64,000 nucleotides of DNA from Epiperipatus broadwayi (Eukaryota; Onychophora; Udeonychophora; Euonychophora; Peripatidae), in NCBI GenBank assembly GCA_028023455.1, contig JAQFVV010006200.1, positions 4,193,860 through 4,257,859 of the forward strand, written 5' to 3'. Below are positions 1 to 10,766 of the stretch, in pieces. The notes under the pieces are model-generated. The model was not told the DNA's origin, did no database searches, and saw only the letters and a list, made by a program, of their open reading frames with translations. The translations under genes and the position numbers were made by a program. How positions within the stretch are numbered: the stretch's first letter is position 1; each line of letters opens with the position of its first letter.

Positions 1-560
1 GAGGTCAAGTCTATATTTACAATTAAGTTCAAGGTATAAGAATGCCTGTATTTCAAATCTTACATATTAAGCCTGCATTCTGCCCATCCCTCTTCTATGT
101 ATATACTGTTCTATACATGAGGAGTCAGAGTGACTTGAGGTCAACATGGGTATAACCACAATATTGGCATCAGCATGGGATTTGGCATTCTATCATCAGA
201 TTTTCAATGGTTTGGATGGCTGAAGATGGAGGTTGGAATAGATTGAAGCCTGTCCATTAAAGTATAAAGATTTGCTATCTTAATATAAACTGAGCACTGA
301 TTATATACATATATATATATATGTGTGTGCGTGTGGGAGATGATAATCTGTACCAACTGATGAGTGCTGGTTCAGCATGAAATACATATATCGGTGATTA
401 TTTATCTTTTTTACATGTGTGTGATCATGTGTATCAGTAGTATGAGATTGTGTGAATAGTTGAAGGTTGCTTGAAAGTCTCAGTTCAAATGCCCTATATT
501 TACAGTTAAGTTCCAGGTAGAAGAATTCCTGTATTTCAAATCTTATATAGTATTAAGCTA
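1..560 (+). repeat. Hammerhead repeat, unit 1 (cut by window start)
   Basis: A non-coding dispersed repeat of about 480 bp whose tail is present twice. Positions 11-70 and 493-553 are near-identical, so the window begins in the tail of one unit and then crosses a full second unit. The middle (about 235-530) matches the copies near 10.65, 14.2, 45.5 and 61.6 kb and the reverse arms near 10.4, 14.0 and 32.2 kb. A hammerhead ribozyme fold lies at 343-401, and an AT/GT microsatellite precedes it. There is no coding capacity. It is probably a non-autonomous retroelement; the name is mine. Confidence 0.75.
343..401 (+). ncRNA. Type I hammerhead ribozyme motif (copy at 0.37 kb)
   Basis: The parts occur in hammerhead order. 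Outer stem I is ATAATC 343-348 pairing with GATTAT 396-401, with a 3-nt bulge at 349-351. Inner stem I is ACCAA 352-356 against TCGGT 391-395 (one mismatch). The CTGATGA box is 357-363. Stem II is 364-378 (GTGCT pairs AGCAT, 5-nt loop). GAAA is 379-382. Stem III is T383-A388 with a 4-nt loop, plus A382-T389. The expected cleavage site is TA 389-390. All core bases are intact. The very short stem III is typical of metazoan type I hammerheads, which may act best as dimers. Activity is inferred. Confidence 0.75.
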
Positions 561-1779
561 AAAATTTTAATGGTTGTAAGCTGTCACTATTAAAAATATA
601 ATATAAACAGACAACTACCATTAAAAATATGTTGTAAATAGGCAACCATCATTTAAAACAAACAGTGCAAATTGAATTATATCATAGTTGAAATTTTTAT
701 CTAGTTTAAGACATTAAAAAATTCCTGTAATATTTTTAATGTTTACATCTTAAATTTGTGAAAATCTTTAATATATACAAAATTCTCTGCAGGAGATATT
801 TTATTTCTGGTAAAAATTCTGAGAAGTTGTTATACTCATACATAAAAAATGTATACAATCTGATCTCCAATTCATATATTCGCTTGAGTATAGAATTAGA
901 ATTCCATCTTTTACCATAAATCCGTCAAATGTTGTTGTTACTTATTAGACCATATGGCTCGTCTTGCTCTATCTATTTTAATTAGTGGTTATCTAAGTAC
1001 ATCATTACTGAATGGTTTATCTAATTTAATATATAATAAAATTCCCCATTATATTTTCAATCTTAACTTTGCCAAAATCTTTAGTATATGTAATTATCTG
1101 GGGAAACTGCTTTATTACTGACTAGGATTTAAGAAGTTGTTATACACCAATTTCTTACACACTCACAAAATTAACTAATGTAATATATTACAGAGCTCAT
1201 CAAGATAGAGGTCTAACTTTTAATCTAATATAAATCAGACAGCTGCTATTGTTTATTACTAAACCACATGGTTCAGCTTGTACTACCTCTTTTAATTATT
1301 GGTTACCTGGTTACATTATAGTGGAAAGTTTTAGCCCGTTTATATATAAGGGAAAATTTTCTATTATATTTTGTAAAAAATGGACAATGTAACTCATTTG
1401 CATTTAATTTGCATATATTAAGTCTAATACAAACAATACCACAGTTTTCAACATGGCTTTGATTATGAGGCACAGAATCTCAAAAACACTCAGTCTCAAC
1501 TGAGTGATTAATATTTTTCATGTGTATAGCTTCTGCAACTTGCATATCATATGTGCTTTGTAGATTATTTTCAATATATATATATATATATTGTAATGGA
1601 ACGTATCGATATTTACAATATATATATATATAATGGTGACCATTATATCTACTATCCATCATTATATATTCATACAGCACATCAAATACTCATATAAAAA
1701 TGATGTAAATAACTTCAACTAATGCACACAGAGAGCATACAAACAAGCTTTTAATTAATAAGTGCGGTATGAGAAAATA
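561..1779. other. AT-rich unassigned sequence
   Basis: No gene was recognised. Short (AT)n runs at about 1575-1592 and 1618-1633 flank a short mirror-like segment. Paired phrases such as GTTGTTATAC with nearby ACTCATA recur at about 830 and 1135, suggesting a decayed internal duplication. Confidence 0.4.
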
Positions 1780-1890
1780 TTTAAAATCTCTACCCAGAAC
1801 ACTCTCATCTCCAGACTAACTGGTTTCAAGCTTATGGCTCTCGTCAGTGGAGATCTAGAATATTCGGACACTAGACCCAAAATATCAACT
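1780..1890 (+). repeat. Partial, diverged relative of hairpin family B
   Basis: The stretch with CCAGACTAACTGG, then AAGCTTATGGCTCTCGTCAG, parallels the inner arm of the fold-back elements at 9.0 and 50.5 kb (CCAGACTAGTTT, then a CTTGTGGCTTTC-like phrase). Only this part is recognisable; no partner arm was found. Confidence 0.4.
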
Positions 1891-3058
1891 TAAAAAACCA
1901 GCACTTATTTCATACGTATATTTAAGAAGAAACTGAAATTTTCGTACATGAAAATGTCTTTAAATCCAGCTATCTAACTTAAATAGCTATATGGGACTGA
2001 ACTAAATTCAGATCTACCACATTCTAATAGCCTCAGCATAGCCAAATTTTGATTACATAGATAATTACATTTTCTTGCATCACTCTTCGTGGGATAACAT
2101 ATATTAGAAAGATAAGCAATCTCAGGTATAACAGTTAATTACAATCTTTTTCATCTATTGATTGCATCTCTTGTTTATATTGAAATTAATATTGTTTTAC
2201 ATTTCCTACTCTAATAATCTTCATAAAGAGAATCTATAACTTTTAGATTTGTTTGATTATCTTACTTTTATATTACCTCAATACCTCATAATCTTCTGTT
2301 TGTTTTATTGATATTTTTGTAATGATGTTAATTACTACACTAATATAATATAAATACTGATATCAGTCATTTAAAATGATGATGGTGATAGTTAACTTCT
2401 ACCATTTTGACATTAAAAGAGATAAATAACTTGAAAATCCCCCAAAAATAAATTTAAATTATAACATTGAAAGATGAAGGCAGTATTTGTAAAAATACTG
2501 AAAATAGAAACAAATAGAGCAGCCACAAAAATAAAAAAGATTTAGGTTTGAATAGCTAAAAAATGGCATAAAAATATTATAATCAAAAATCAAACTGAGA
2601 TAGAAGGAATATTCAGAAAAGTGTACAATAATTCATCAACAAAATATTTTTGATTGCATTATCTATTAAAAAAACAACAATAATAAAAGAATAATTTGAT
2701 TCTTTTGCTTACACAATATATAATAAACCAAGAGCAGCTATCTACACTACTGCTATCTATAGCAAGACTGAGTAATCAATACTTTACAGATAGTAATGCA
2801 TTTAACTGTTTAACCTAGTGAATGCTATATTAAATATTTAGCAATTGGACTGTGATATAATTTGTACAATATCTTCAGTTTGAATGCACCAGATACAAAG
2901 TCCTATACATTGTCAAAGAGAGTAAATATTAAGGAATGTAATATAGATGAGAAAATATAGTCATCATCTTTTAAAAAAATTAGAAAAACAAAATGTTAAC
3001 ACATCTATAAATGCTTATTTTTTATTATAGGTTCATAAATTCTAAATTTTGAGAGTTA
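1891..3058. other. AT-rich unassigned sequence
   Basis: No gene, RNA or clear repeat was recognised. Base composition is strongly A+T with homopolymer runs. Confidence 0.4.
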
Positions 3059-3757
3059 AAAGGCCCTTGGCCGCCATATTGAATTTTTAAAAAACTGACT
3101 TGAGACACAAATTTCACAATAACTTCAGTTTTAATAATGTTAGAACAAAAATCTTTATGTTGATAGAAACTAGAAAAACTAAGAAAAACAATAAGGCTAG
3201 GACAGATAGTGATTATCATTAAAAAAATAAGGAAAAAAAGAAATGTCAACATCTTAAATAATTATTACTTTATTGTTTGGTCATAATTTCTAATTTATTA
3301 TTAATTAAGTTTAAATTACATTGTCACTGATATTTTTTTATATTCCTTACAAAATTCTCATTCAAATCATATATAATACTTATTACCTGAGATAATCCAT
3401 AGCTTCAAAATCTCCATAGCTAGTCGCATAAGAATTCTTCATTTTTATCTTTTACCTCAAAAGTTAATAAATCTCAAGGCAACTATAAGAAAAATATTCA
3501 TCCTAATAAAAGATACAAAACAAATCATTTCCAAAAGATGGATATGCATTTGTCATCATAGCAATGGCTTGTCTATCTAAAACTAGAAATTGTAGGTTAC
3601 TGTCTGTATCAATGATAAAATGAGTTTCATCTCTTCATTTTATATTTTTTGTGTACACCAGCGATTTTTATATTCTTTATGACACCAGTGATGTGATCTT
3701 GTTATATTTATTGTCCCTCAGAGATATAATTTATTTGCATATAGCTCATTTGCTAGA
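3059..3757. repeat. Duplicated block, copy A (~0.7 kb)
   Basis: This block aligns end to end, with small indels, to 5033-5694 in the same orientation. Both start with a CCTTGG..GCCATATTGAA phrase and end in GAGATATAATTTATTTGCAT. On the minus strand each has a short open stretch beginning ATGAAGAATTCTTATG and ending in a CTCAG/GTAA or GTAAG splice-donor-like junction (about 3386-3441 here). It is a tandem segmental duplication or two copies of an unknown dispersed repeat. I do not recognise a product. Confidence 0.75.
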
Positions 3758-5032
3758 TACTTGTTATATAAACACAGACATGTAAGTGCAAACACAAACA
3801 CACTAATATAAATATAAACATCCTAACCTTTTGAAAATCATTATGTCTATAAAACAAGATTGCCTCAAACTTGGATCAGAGCTCCAAAATTACATTGTAC
3901 ATAAACCACTTTTGTTATATTTGAATACAAATTTATATACTGTATAATAAAGAGCATAAATGATTTAATATTATATAATTTATATACTACACAGACACAT
4001 CAATACAAACACAAACACATTAATAAATTATACACTTTATCAAATAATTAAAAAATTTTTTTAAATATTATTCAAATAATTAAAAAATTAAAATTGAATA
4101 TTTATGACCCGATATTCTGATTACATTTTTATAGGAATGAAGGCCTTGAAATGCGAATCATCAGCACATTTTAAATCCATTTTAGTAAGGAGTCTGGCCA
4201 ATAAAAATTTTCTGCCTTTGTCTTCTTCAAGCAATCTCATAAACTGACCAAAAAATAAAAAAATAAATGAATCTATTAATCTAAAATTCAAATTTTGTCC
4301 GATTTCAACTTGCAATATGTTATTTTAAAGAGAAATTCAAACAATAATGAATACCAGGATTTCTGTTGATGTCATGCTTATAGTTTTTATGCATTAAAAA
4401 AAAATTCATTGAATCAGCTGCCATTAGTGGCTATCATGCTACAACTGCTTGGCCCATTTGACACTATTCTAGACAAAAAGATATATAATATGATTTAACT
4501 GAGATAATTTTTAATTAAAAAGCATTGGAAAGAAGATATGTTGGAGAATTTAATTTTTTCTAGCTGACCTATCTCTCCTTGCATGCAGGTGTCTTCCACA
4601 AATATACTTCTAATAAAGAAAACATATTTTTTACAATTATTGCAAATCAAATATTATGCAAGAAGAACTTTCATAAATTGTAATTTGTCAAAAAATAAAA
4701 ATTCACTAATAAATATTAATTCATTAATATATTATTCAAAAATGAGGAGGAAATTGGAAAATGTATTCTTTACAAGTAAAAAAGTTTATTTAGGAAATCA
4801 AATATCAAACAAATAGAAAATTATTCTAAAGATAAATGAATGAAGACAAAACAAATCAATAAACAACAATATAAAATATTTATTTAAAATAATAGCAAAA
4901 ATAATAATTAATATGCATTATAATAAAAAATGAAAAATAATAAATGAGGTATGAAATTATAAAAGGATTCTTGATCTGTGTGAATTGTATTCATTTCCAT
5001 GCATGTTGATAACTAGCTATATTAGGGTCCTT
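3758..5032. other. Spacer between duplicated blocks
   Basis: A+T-rich with no gene recognised. Around 3865-3890 a phrase GGATCAGAGCTCC resembles the B-box region of the tRNA-like SINE pieces at 55-56 kb, too weakly to call. Confidence 0.35.
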
Positions 5033-5694
5033 GGTGCCATATTGAATTTTTAAAAAATTAACTTGCGACACAATTTTCACAATAATTTCAGTTTTAATAA
5101 TGTTAGAGAAAAATGCTATATATTGATAGAAAATAGAAAAATTAAGAAAAACAATAAGACTAAGACAAATAGTGATTATTACTAAAAAAGTGATAATTTC
5201 AACATCTAAAATAATTATTACTTTATTGTTTGTTCATAATTTCTAATTTATCATTAATGAAGTTTAAATTACATTTTTATTGATAATTTTTTTGTATTCT
5301 TCACAAAATTCTCATTTAAACTATATATAATACTTCTTACCTGAGATAATCTATAGCTTCAGAATCTGCAAAAATAGTCACATAAGAATTCTTCATTTTT
5401 ATCTTGTACCCCAAAAGTTAACAAATCTCAAGGCATCTATAAGAATAAGATTCTTCTTAATAAAAGATACAAAATAAATCATTCCCAGAAGATGTATATG
5501 CATTTGTCATCATAGCAATTGGCTTCTTGTCTATCCAAAACTAGAAATTGAAGGCTACTGTCTGTATCAATGATGAAATGAGTTCAGCTCTACACCAGTA
5601 TGTTTATATTCTTTGGGAATACTAGTGATGCTATCTTGTTATATTTATTGTCCCACAGAGATATAATTTATTTGCATATACCTCATTCGCTAAC
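5033..5694. repeat. Duplicated block, copy B
   Basis: Second copy of 3059-3757, offset by roughly 1.95 kb, with scattered substitutions and short indels (for example about 50 bp missing near 5590). The minus-strand mini-ORF beginning MKNSY and its GTAAG donor-like end are kept (about 5344-5399), but several codons differ by amino-acid changes, so selection on a protein is not evident. Confidence 0.75.
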
Positions 5695-5985
5695 TATAGA
5701 ATTGAAAATAATGTGATTTAAGATGCAGCAAAACTATTGACTCCACAATATGATATCAAGGCATAGGCAAGAATCACAATTTGATTCTTTGCCTGCATAA
5801 ATTCCATGTGGTATATACATAACCATTGTGGCTATCGCCATACTCACATCATTTGAACTCTCTCTTTATTGGTTTTAAGAGTTTATATTTTTACATGGCA
5901 AATTTTGTGATTGCTTTATCAACTACAACTTTCTGTACATCTGATAATTAATCTTAAAATTTACATTGCACTGCTCTATAATACC

Positions 5986-5989
<4 letters not shown>

Positions 5990-6033
<44 letters not shown>

Positions 6034-6038
6034 ATTAA

Positions 6039-6076
<38 letters not shown>
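5990..6076. repeat. (AT)n microsatellite, two blocks
   Basis: Two long alternating AT runs are separated by a short ATAATTAAGG spacer. The whole tract is self-complementary and could extrude or break assemblies. Open frames through it encode only IYIYI and are artefacts. Confidence 0.95.
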
Positions 6077-6078
<2 letters not shown>

Positions 6079-6169
6079 ATTATTTGATGTCTGCATTTTT
6101 AAAGCAATATACATAATTATATAACTGAATATTTGTAAATATAGTAAATAAATAATTAAAATTTTATCC

Positions 6170-6206
6170 ACTTAGGAGCGCTTTCAATTATCTCAGTAAT
6201 CTGTGT
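6170..6206. repeat. MITE-end motif shared with 9.9 kb hairpin
   Basis: The phrase GCGCTTTCAATTAT followed closely by AGTAATC is the same as at 9902-9923, the inner arm of the hairpin there. It is likely one end of a decayed copy of the same fold-back element, whose AT-rich side adjoins the (AT)n array at 5990-6076. Confidence 0.5.
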
Positions 6207-7259
6207 CAACTAAAGCTTTGAAATGCTAACTTTACCACAATTCTGTAATCTTAATGTTTGCTGCTTGCCTGTTAATTAAGTCATGTTTATATTTGTATAT
6301 TAGCATAGCTTCCTTTATTTTTCTTTTATTGTTATTTTTTTCAATTTGCAATATTTTTACACTGTTAAAATTGAAGTCAAAACCATAAATACACAATTTA
6401 TTATGGTCGTAAAAAACAGATGCTGAAATATTATTATCCATTATGCAATTTTGTTTCGATTTATGAACTCGTTTAAAATATATTTATGAATCAAATTTTA
6501 TCTTGCTTTATCAAAATTTATAATTATCTCCATTTTTGTAATATATATTTCAACATGCAGGTCACATACTCATTTAAAAAAATTTCCAATGTCTGTAATG
6601 TTTTAATCTTTGCATTTTTATGAAGTCATTTGAAAGTGATTATAAATTCAATGCATATTGAAAATTTTCAATTTTTTAAAAACATTTAAGTACTATAAAG
6701 CAAACATCCATAGACTATGTAATTTTTTAAGGAAAGAAAATCATATAATATTTATTAAGATTGGTGCAAAATTTGTTGAGTTATAAATAAATAAACTTTT
6801 ATATTTATATAGTAATAAGGATAATAAACATCTCTCAGAATAAAAAAAAATTGTTAAGACCTTAAATCATATTTCAAACTTTTAATGCAACAAATAACTT
6901 CATAACTTCTCTATAATTTATTATTTAACAATAGATTTATTTATATATATTATTATTAGATCACTTAATTGATCTTAGTCCATTGTTATTGTAAATATTT
7001 TTTTAAAACTTCATTTATATTTTCAGTTAACTACAGTTGTTTCAGTAAAACATGAAATTTTTTTTTTTTACATTTTGAATGAAAAATTTGTTAAAAAAAT
7101 TAAATGATTTTTGATCAGAAGGGAAGACATTTTTTTGACATTGAAAATGTCTGCAAACGTTTACATTTTTTTTAAATAGATATTTTTGTGCTATGAATTT
7201 AATGCAAATTATTTTTTTAAATATGATGTATTATTTTAGCATCTAATCCAATTTGGCTA
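6207..7259. other. AT-rich unassigned sequence
   Basis: No gene or repeat relationship was seen beyond poly-T and poly-A runs. Confidence 0.4.
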
Positions 7260-7870
7260 CCGAGGCAATTACCTTACCTATTAAACCAGCTCCTTACTCC
7301 TATTTGGAAAAAACATATCCAGCTTAGTAAAGCTTTTTGTAATATTAAAAATAGAAGACTTGCAGATTCTGATGAGATTCTTAGAGAGAAGTTTTAAAAT
7401 ATGGTATATAAGTTTCAAAAGTATTGGAATTTTTTATGAGTTTATAAATTCATGAAGTTATGCCAATTAATATTAAAAATGCTTTTATTTTAATGTTTAA
7501 AAATAAAAAGATAGAAAAACTTTAATAATTATTGTTATTTACCACATCAAAGATACTTTCAAAAATTTGTTGAATGGTTACGATTGGTTGTTAAAAATTC
7601 AGCGTAGTCTTGTAAAAACAAAAGCTTTTTAGATTTATTTAATTGATAGATAAATAAAAAATAGTACTATGGGGAAAATGTAGTTTATATATTGCTTTTA
7701 TTGATTTAATCAAAGCATTTGGTTTAGTTAATCAAAAAATTTTGTGGCAATGTTTGAAATTATTTGCCAAATTTTATTCATATTGTACAGCTTCTGTATA
7801 ATAAAATAGGTTTTTATTGCTAATAAAAACCTTGAGATATTTGAATTAAAAACTGGTGTTAAATAATAAT
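7260..7870 (+). pseudogene. LINE reverse-transcriptase fragment (decayed)
   Basis: The clearest part is at 7688-7786, reading YIAFIDLIKAFGLVNQKILW. This matches RT block 3 of non-LTR retrotransposons, usually written YIAFIDLTKAFDxVN, here with the catalytic-block D replaced by G. It is followed, after a frameshift, by FELKTGVK (about 7838-7861), the start of RT block 4. Upstream (7260-7690), stop-riddled frames look like the connector between endonuclease and RT. There are multiple stops and shifts, so it is non-functional. The same LINE lineage reappears at 24.9 kb, beginning about where this piece ends. Confidence 0.75.
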
Positions 7871-8385
7871 ATATGCAATGCTCTGTTACATACCAATACA
7901 TTTAAATCACATGATAATAGCCAAAACTTGTCAACACTAGGAATATTTAATCTGTTGCCAAGGCAATCTCTATGAATAAAATGTGGAATCCACCTTCCAT
8001 TCTGATTTAAGATATTAATATAAACAAGAGAATCAATACTTTGACTTAACAGATTGAAATTTTTAAATTCAAAGAATTTTAAATAAACCTAATAAATATA
8101 CATGCATATAGTATATATAGTCTTCTATAATGAACACAACTGATTGCAAATCACTTATTATATTATCGTTCATTGTAGTTTATACTGAAATAATTGAATT
8201 TACAACCTAAAGCAAAGTTACCATTTAACACAATCATTTAAATAAAAAAAATAAAACAGAATAAAAAAATATAAATGCAAAAATATATATAAAATTGCTG
8301 TAAATACTATACTCTTAAGTTTTAAATACTGCTCTGTATAATTCAAGTGAAAGCATAAAGTAAATACCGTAAACATATTTATCAA
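7871..8385. other. AT-rich unassigned sequence
   Basis: Nothing recognised. Confidence 0.35.
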
Positions 8386-8583
8386 CAAAGCAAAGCAAAA
8401 CTCCATATAGTAGTGCCACCTGTGCTAAATAGAGTAATCAATGGATGCCAGAAGGCTTGTGCATAAAATCCCTATCTAATGCCTACTCATCCAATAGGGA
8501 TTTTATGCACAAGCCTTCTGGCATCCATTGATTACTCTGTTTAGCACAGGTGGCACTACTATATGGAGTTTTGCTTTGCTTTG
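8386..8583. repeat. Fold-back element, hairpin family B (compact copy)
   Basis: Two arms of about 88 bp pair almost perfectly (one mismatch seen, AAATAG against AAACAG) around a ~22-nt loop containing GCCTACTCATCC. The arms carry the family phrases CTCCATATAGTAGTGCC and GCATCCATTGATTACTCT. Near identity of the arms implies recent formation or gene conversion. No transposase is present; it is probably a MITE-like non-autonomous element. Confidence 0.9.
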
Positions 8584-9009
8584 CTTATAAACAATTATGT
8601 GCTAGTATTGGAGATGTGATCATGTGATGCTTGCTGGTTAAACATATTTATCCTGATAAAAAATCATGATAACTTATTTAGCCATAATCATATCAAAAAC
8701 TTTCTGTATTCTTGCTTGGAAATAATTTTTTTCTAGTGTTTTTCTGGCTTTTAATAAAAACTAAAATTAGTTTTTAAAAGCATAATTCAATTTATGCTAG
8801 TAAAACTCATAAAAATTCACAAGTCATTGATTTATCCATTCCATATCAAAGCTTCCATTTTTTATTTAAAAATAATTAATTTTTTTTGATGACAATAAAA
8901 AGAAATAAAAAAACTTGATTAAATAAGTAAGTCTTGTAAAATATAAAAAAACATTCTAATGCTTGAATTGAAAGGGAAAAGGCTTTGAAATGTCTGTGCA
9001 CATGTAAGC
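8584..9009. other. Short unassigned stretch
   Basis: Begins with a phrase like TGGAGATGTGATCATGTGATG that also follows the family B copies at 9.55 and 54.0 kb in diverged form, so the hairpins probably sit inside a longer old repeat. Nothing else was seen. Confidence 0.35.
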
Positions 9010-9549
9010 ACTCTATACAGTAGTGCCACCCAGTGCAAACCAGAATAATAAATGATGCAAGAGGTTTTGTGCATAAAATTCTTATCTAGTGCCTACTCAT
9101 CTAATATCCCCAGACTAGTTTTTAGTTTGTAGCTTTCTTCAGTGAGGAGCTTTGGATCTGAGAGCACTGCACGTAGATCTTAGGATTTAATGCAACCCTC
9201 TAGCAGCCACCTTTTACTTTTTTAGTTAACTATAAAGCTATGAGTCCAAAATGAAAACACAATAATGTTTTCAATCCAAGCTCACACTTTATTGTGTTTT
9301 TATTTTGGACTCATAGCTTTATAGTTAACTAAAAAGGTAAAAGGTGGTTGCTGGAAGTTTGTATTAGATCCTAAGATCTAGGTGCAGTGCTCTTGGATCC
9401 AAGGCTCCTCACTGATGAAATCAATAATCAAGAAACTATTCATGGGGATATGGATGAGTAGGCATTAGATAGGAATTTTATGCACAAACCTTCTTGCATT
9501 CATTGATTATTCTAGCTTGCACTGGGTGGCATTACTGTATGGAGAGTTT
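9010..9549. repeat. Fold-back element, hairpin family B (full-length copy)
   Basis: The ~540-bp sequence is an inverted repeat. The left arm (9010 to about 9280) is complementary to the right arm (about 9290-9549) with modest divergence. The centre is a TTTATTGTGTTTT / AAAACACAATAA palindrome near 9280. Outer ends read ACTCTATACAGTAGTGCCA and its complement. The same arms, with a different centre, occur at 50.5 kb; shorter versions are at 8.4 and 53.9 kb. There is no open reading frame. Confidence 0.9.
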
Positions 9550-9734
9550 TGCCTCTGTTATAAAGCTTGTGTAAGCATAGGGAGTGGTGTTCTTGTGATG
9601 TTTAGTGGCATATTATTCCACCTAATAGTACTTATTGACAGTTTTATCACTTTTCCATTTGTATTATTTTTATGATGATAGTGTTATTTCTAATCTGCTT
9701 TATAGCTCAAAGGAAGTTGTTATAAAATGAAATT

Positions 9735-9825
9735 ATTATATATATATATATATATATATAATGTAAAAATATAATACCCGTATATATATATATATATATA
9801 ATGTAAAAATATAATACCCGTTTTA
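9735..9825. repeat. (AT)n with a tandem ~40-bp duplication
   Basis: The unit (AT)n followed by AATGTAAAAATATAATACCCG occurs twice back to back (about 9741-9780 and 9781-9820). Confidence 0.8.
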
Positions 9826-9841
9826 AAAAATATTATATATA

Positions 9842-10026
9842 ATATATAAACAAACAATTTAATGATAAAGAAAAAAAAATTATATTTTAAATTCTTTAGT
9901 AGCGCTTTCAATTATGTAGTAATCCGCTTCAGCTTTAAAAATTGAAATAATTGAAAGCGCTACTAAAGAATTTAAAATATAATTTTTTTTTTTTTTTTTA
10001 CAGTTAAATTGTTTGTTTATATATTA
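9842..10026. repeat. Hairpin MITE with AGCGCTTTCAATTA inner arm
   Basis: The left arm 9842-9915 and right arm 9947-10026 are complementary. Outer ends are ATATATAAACAAACAATTTA and its complement; the inner ends are AGCGCTTTCAATTA and TAATTGAAAGCGCT around a ~30-nt loop. A related end lies at 6174-6200. No coding capacity. Confidence 0.85.
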
Positions 10027-10291
10027 TATATATGGAAGAATAATTTTAAAAATGTGCAGTATTTTTAATACTAAAGGAACAAATAGATAGGTGAATGAAA
10101 TAACTATTAAGTAAATCCTGTCTAGCCATTCTAAAATTCATTATAATATTTGGATTTGTTGCATAACTTAATTTTGTGGGGGAAAATATTTATTTTTTAA
10201 TTTGTTATCTGTAGAAGCCTTTGTTGTATGTCAAAGAAATAAATACATCATTAAAGTGAATCCTATATAAAATAAATGCTCATTAATAAAT
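10027..10291. other. Short unassigned stretch
   Basis: A+T-rich sequence with no recognised feature between the hairpin MITE and the hammerhead fold-back element. Confidence 0.35.
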
Positions 10292-10404
10292 TAGCATTAA
10301 TGTTATATATAGGATATATGAGCACAGACTTTCACACAACCCACAACTCTCCACTCTTTCTCAAAATACTGATACACTTAAACACATATATGTCGAAAAG
10401 ATAA

Positions 10405-10466
10405 ATAATCACCAATATAAATATTTCATGCTAAACCAGCGATTATCAGTTGGTCCATATTACCAT
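10405..10466 (-). ncRNA. Hammerhead motif, decayed (minus arm)
   Basis: On the minus strand the order stem I, CTGATAA, stem II, GAAA, short stem III, TA, TTGGT, GATTAT is kept, but the first box has a G to A change (CTGATAA for CTGATGA), which should abolish catalysis. Stem I ACCAA/TTGGT is intact. Confidence 0.6.
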
Positions 10467-10707
10467 CTCTACACATATATGCAATAAGTGCTCAGATATA
10501 TATTAAGATGGCCAATCTTCATACTTCATGGGTGTGATGAGAATCTCAGCCTCAGGGTGGCCTTTGAGCATTTCATCACCAGAGTTTCAATTGGATGGAT
10601 AGTTGAAGAGTTGGAGTGTAGAGTAGATTGAAGTCTGTCCATTAAAGTATGAAGATTGGCCATCTCAATACATATCTGAGCACTTTTTGCATATATATGT
10701 GGAGATG

Positions 10708-10766
10708 GTAATTTGGACCAACTGATGATTGCTGGTTTAGCATGAAATACTTATATTGGTGATTAT
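10708..10766 (+). ncRNA. Type I hammerhead ribozyme motif (plus arm, 10.7 kb)
   Basis: Outer stem I GTAATT 708-713 pairs with GATTAT 761-766 through two wobbles; the bulge is TGG 714-716. Inner stem I ACCAA 717-721 pairs TTGGT 756-760 perfectly. CTGATGA is 722-728, stem II 729-743, GAAA 744-747, stem III T748-A753 with a 4-nt loop, and cleavage site TA 754-755 (all +10,000). The closing pair of stem II is T-T rather than G-T, which may weaken it. Confidence 0.7.
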
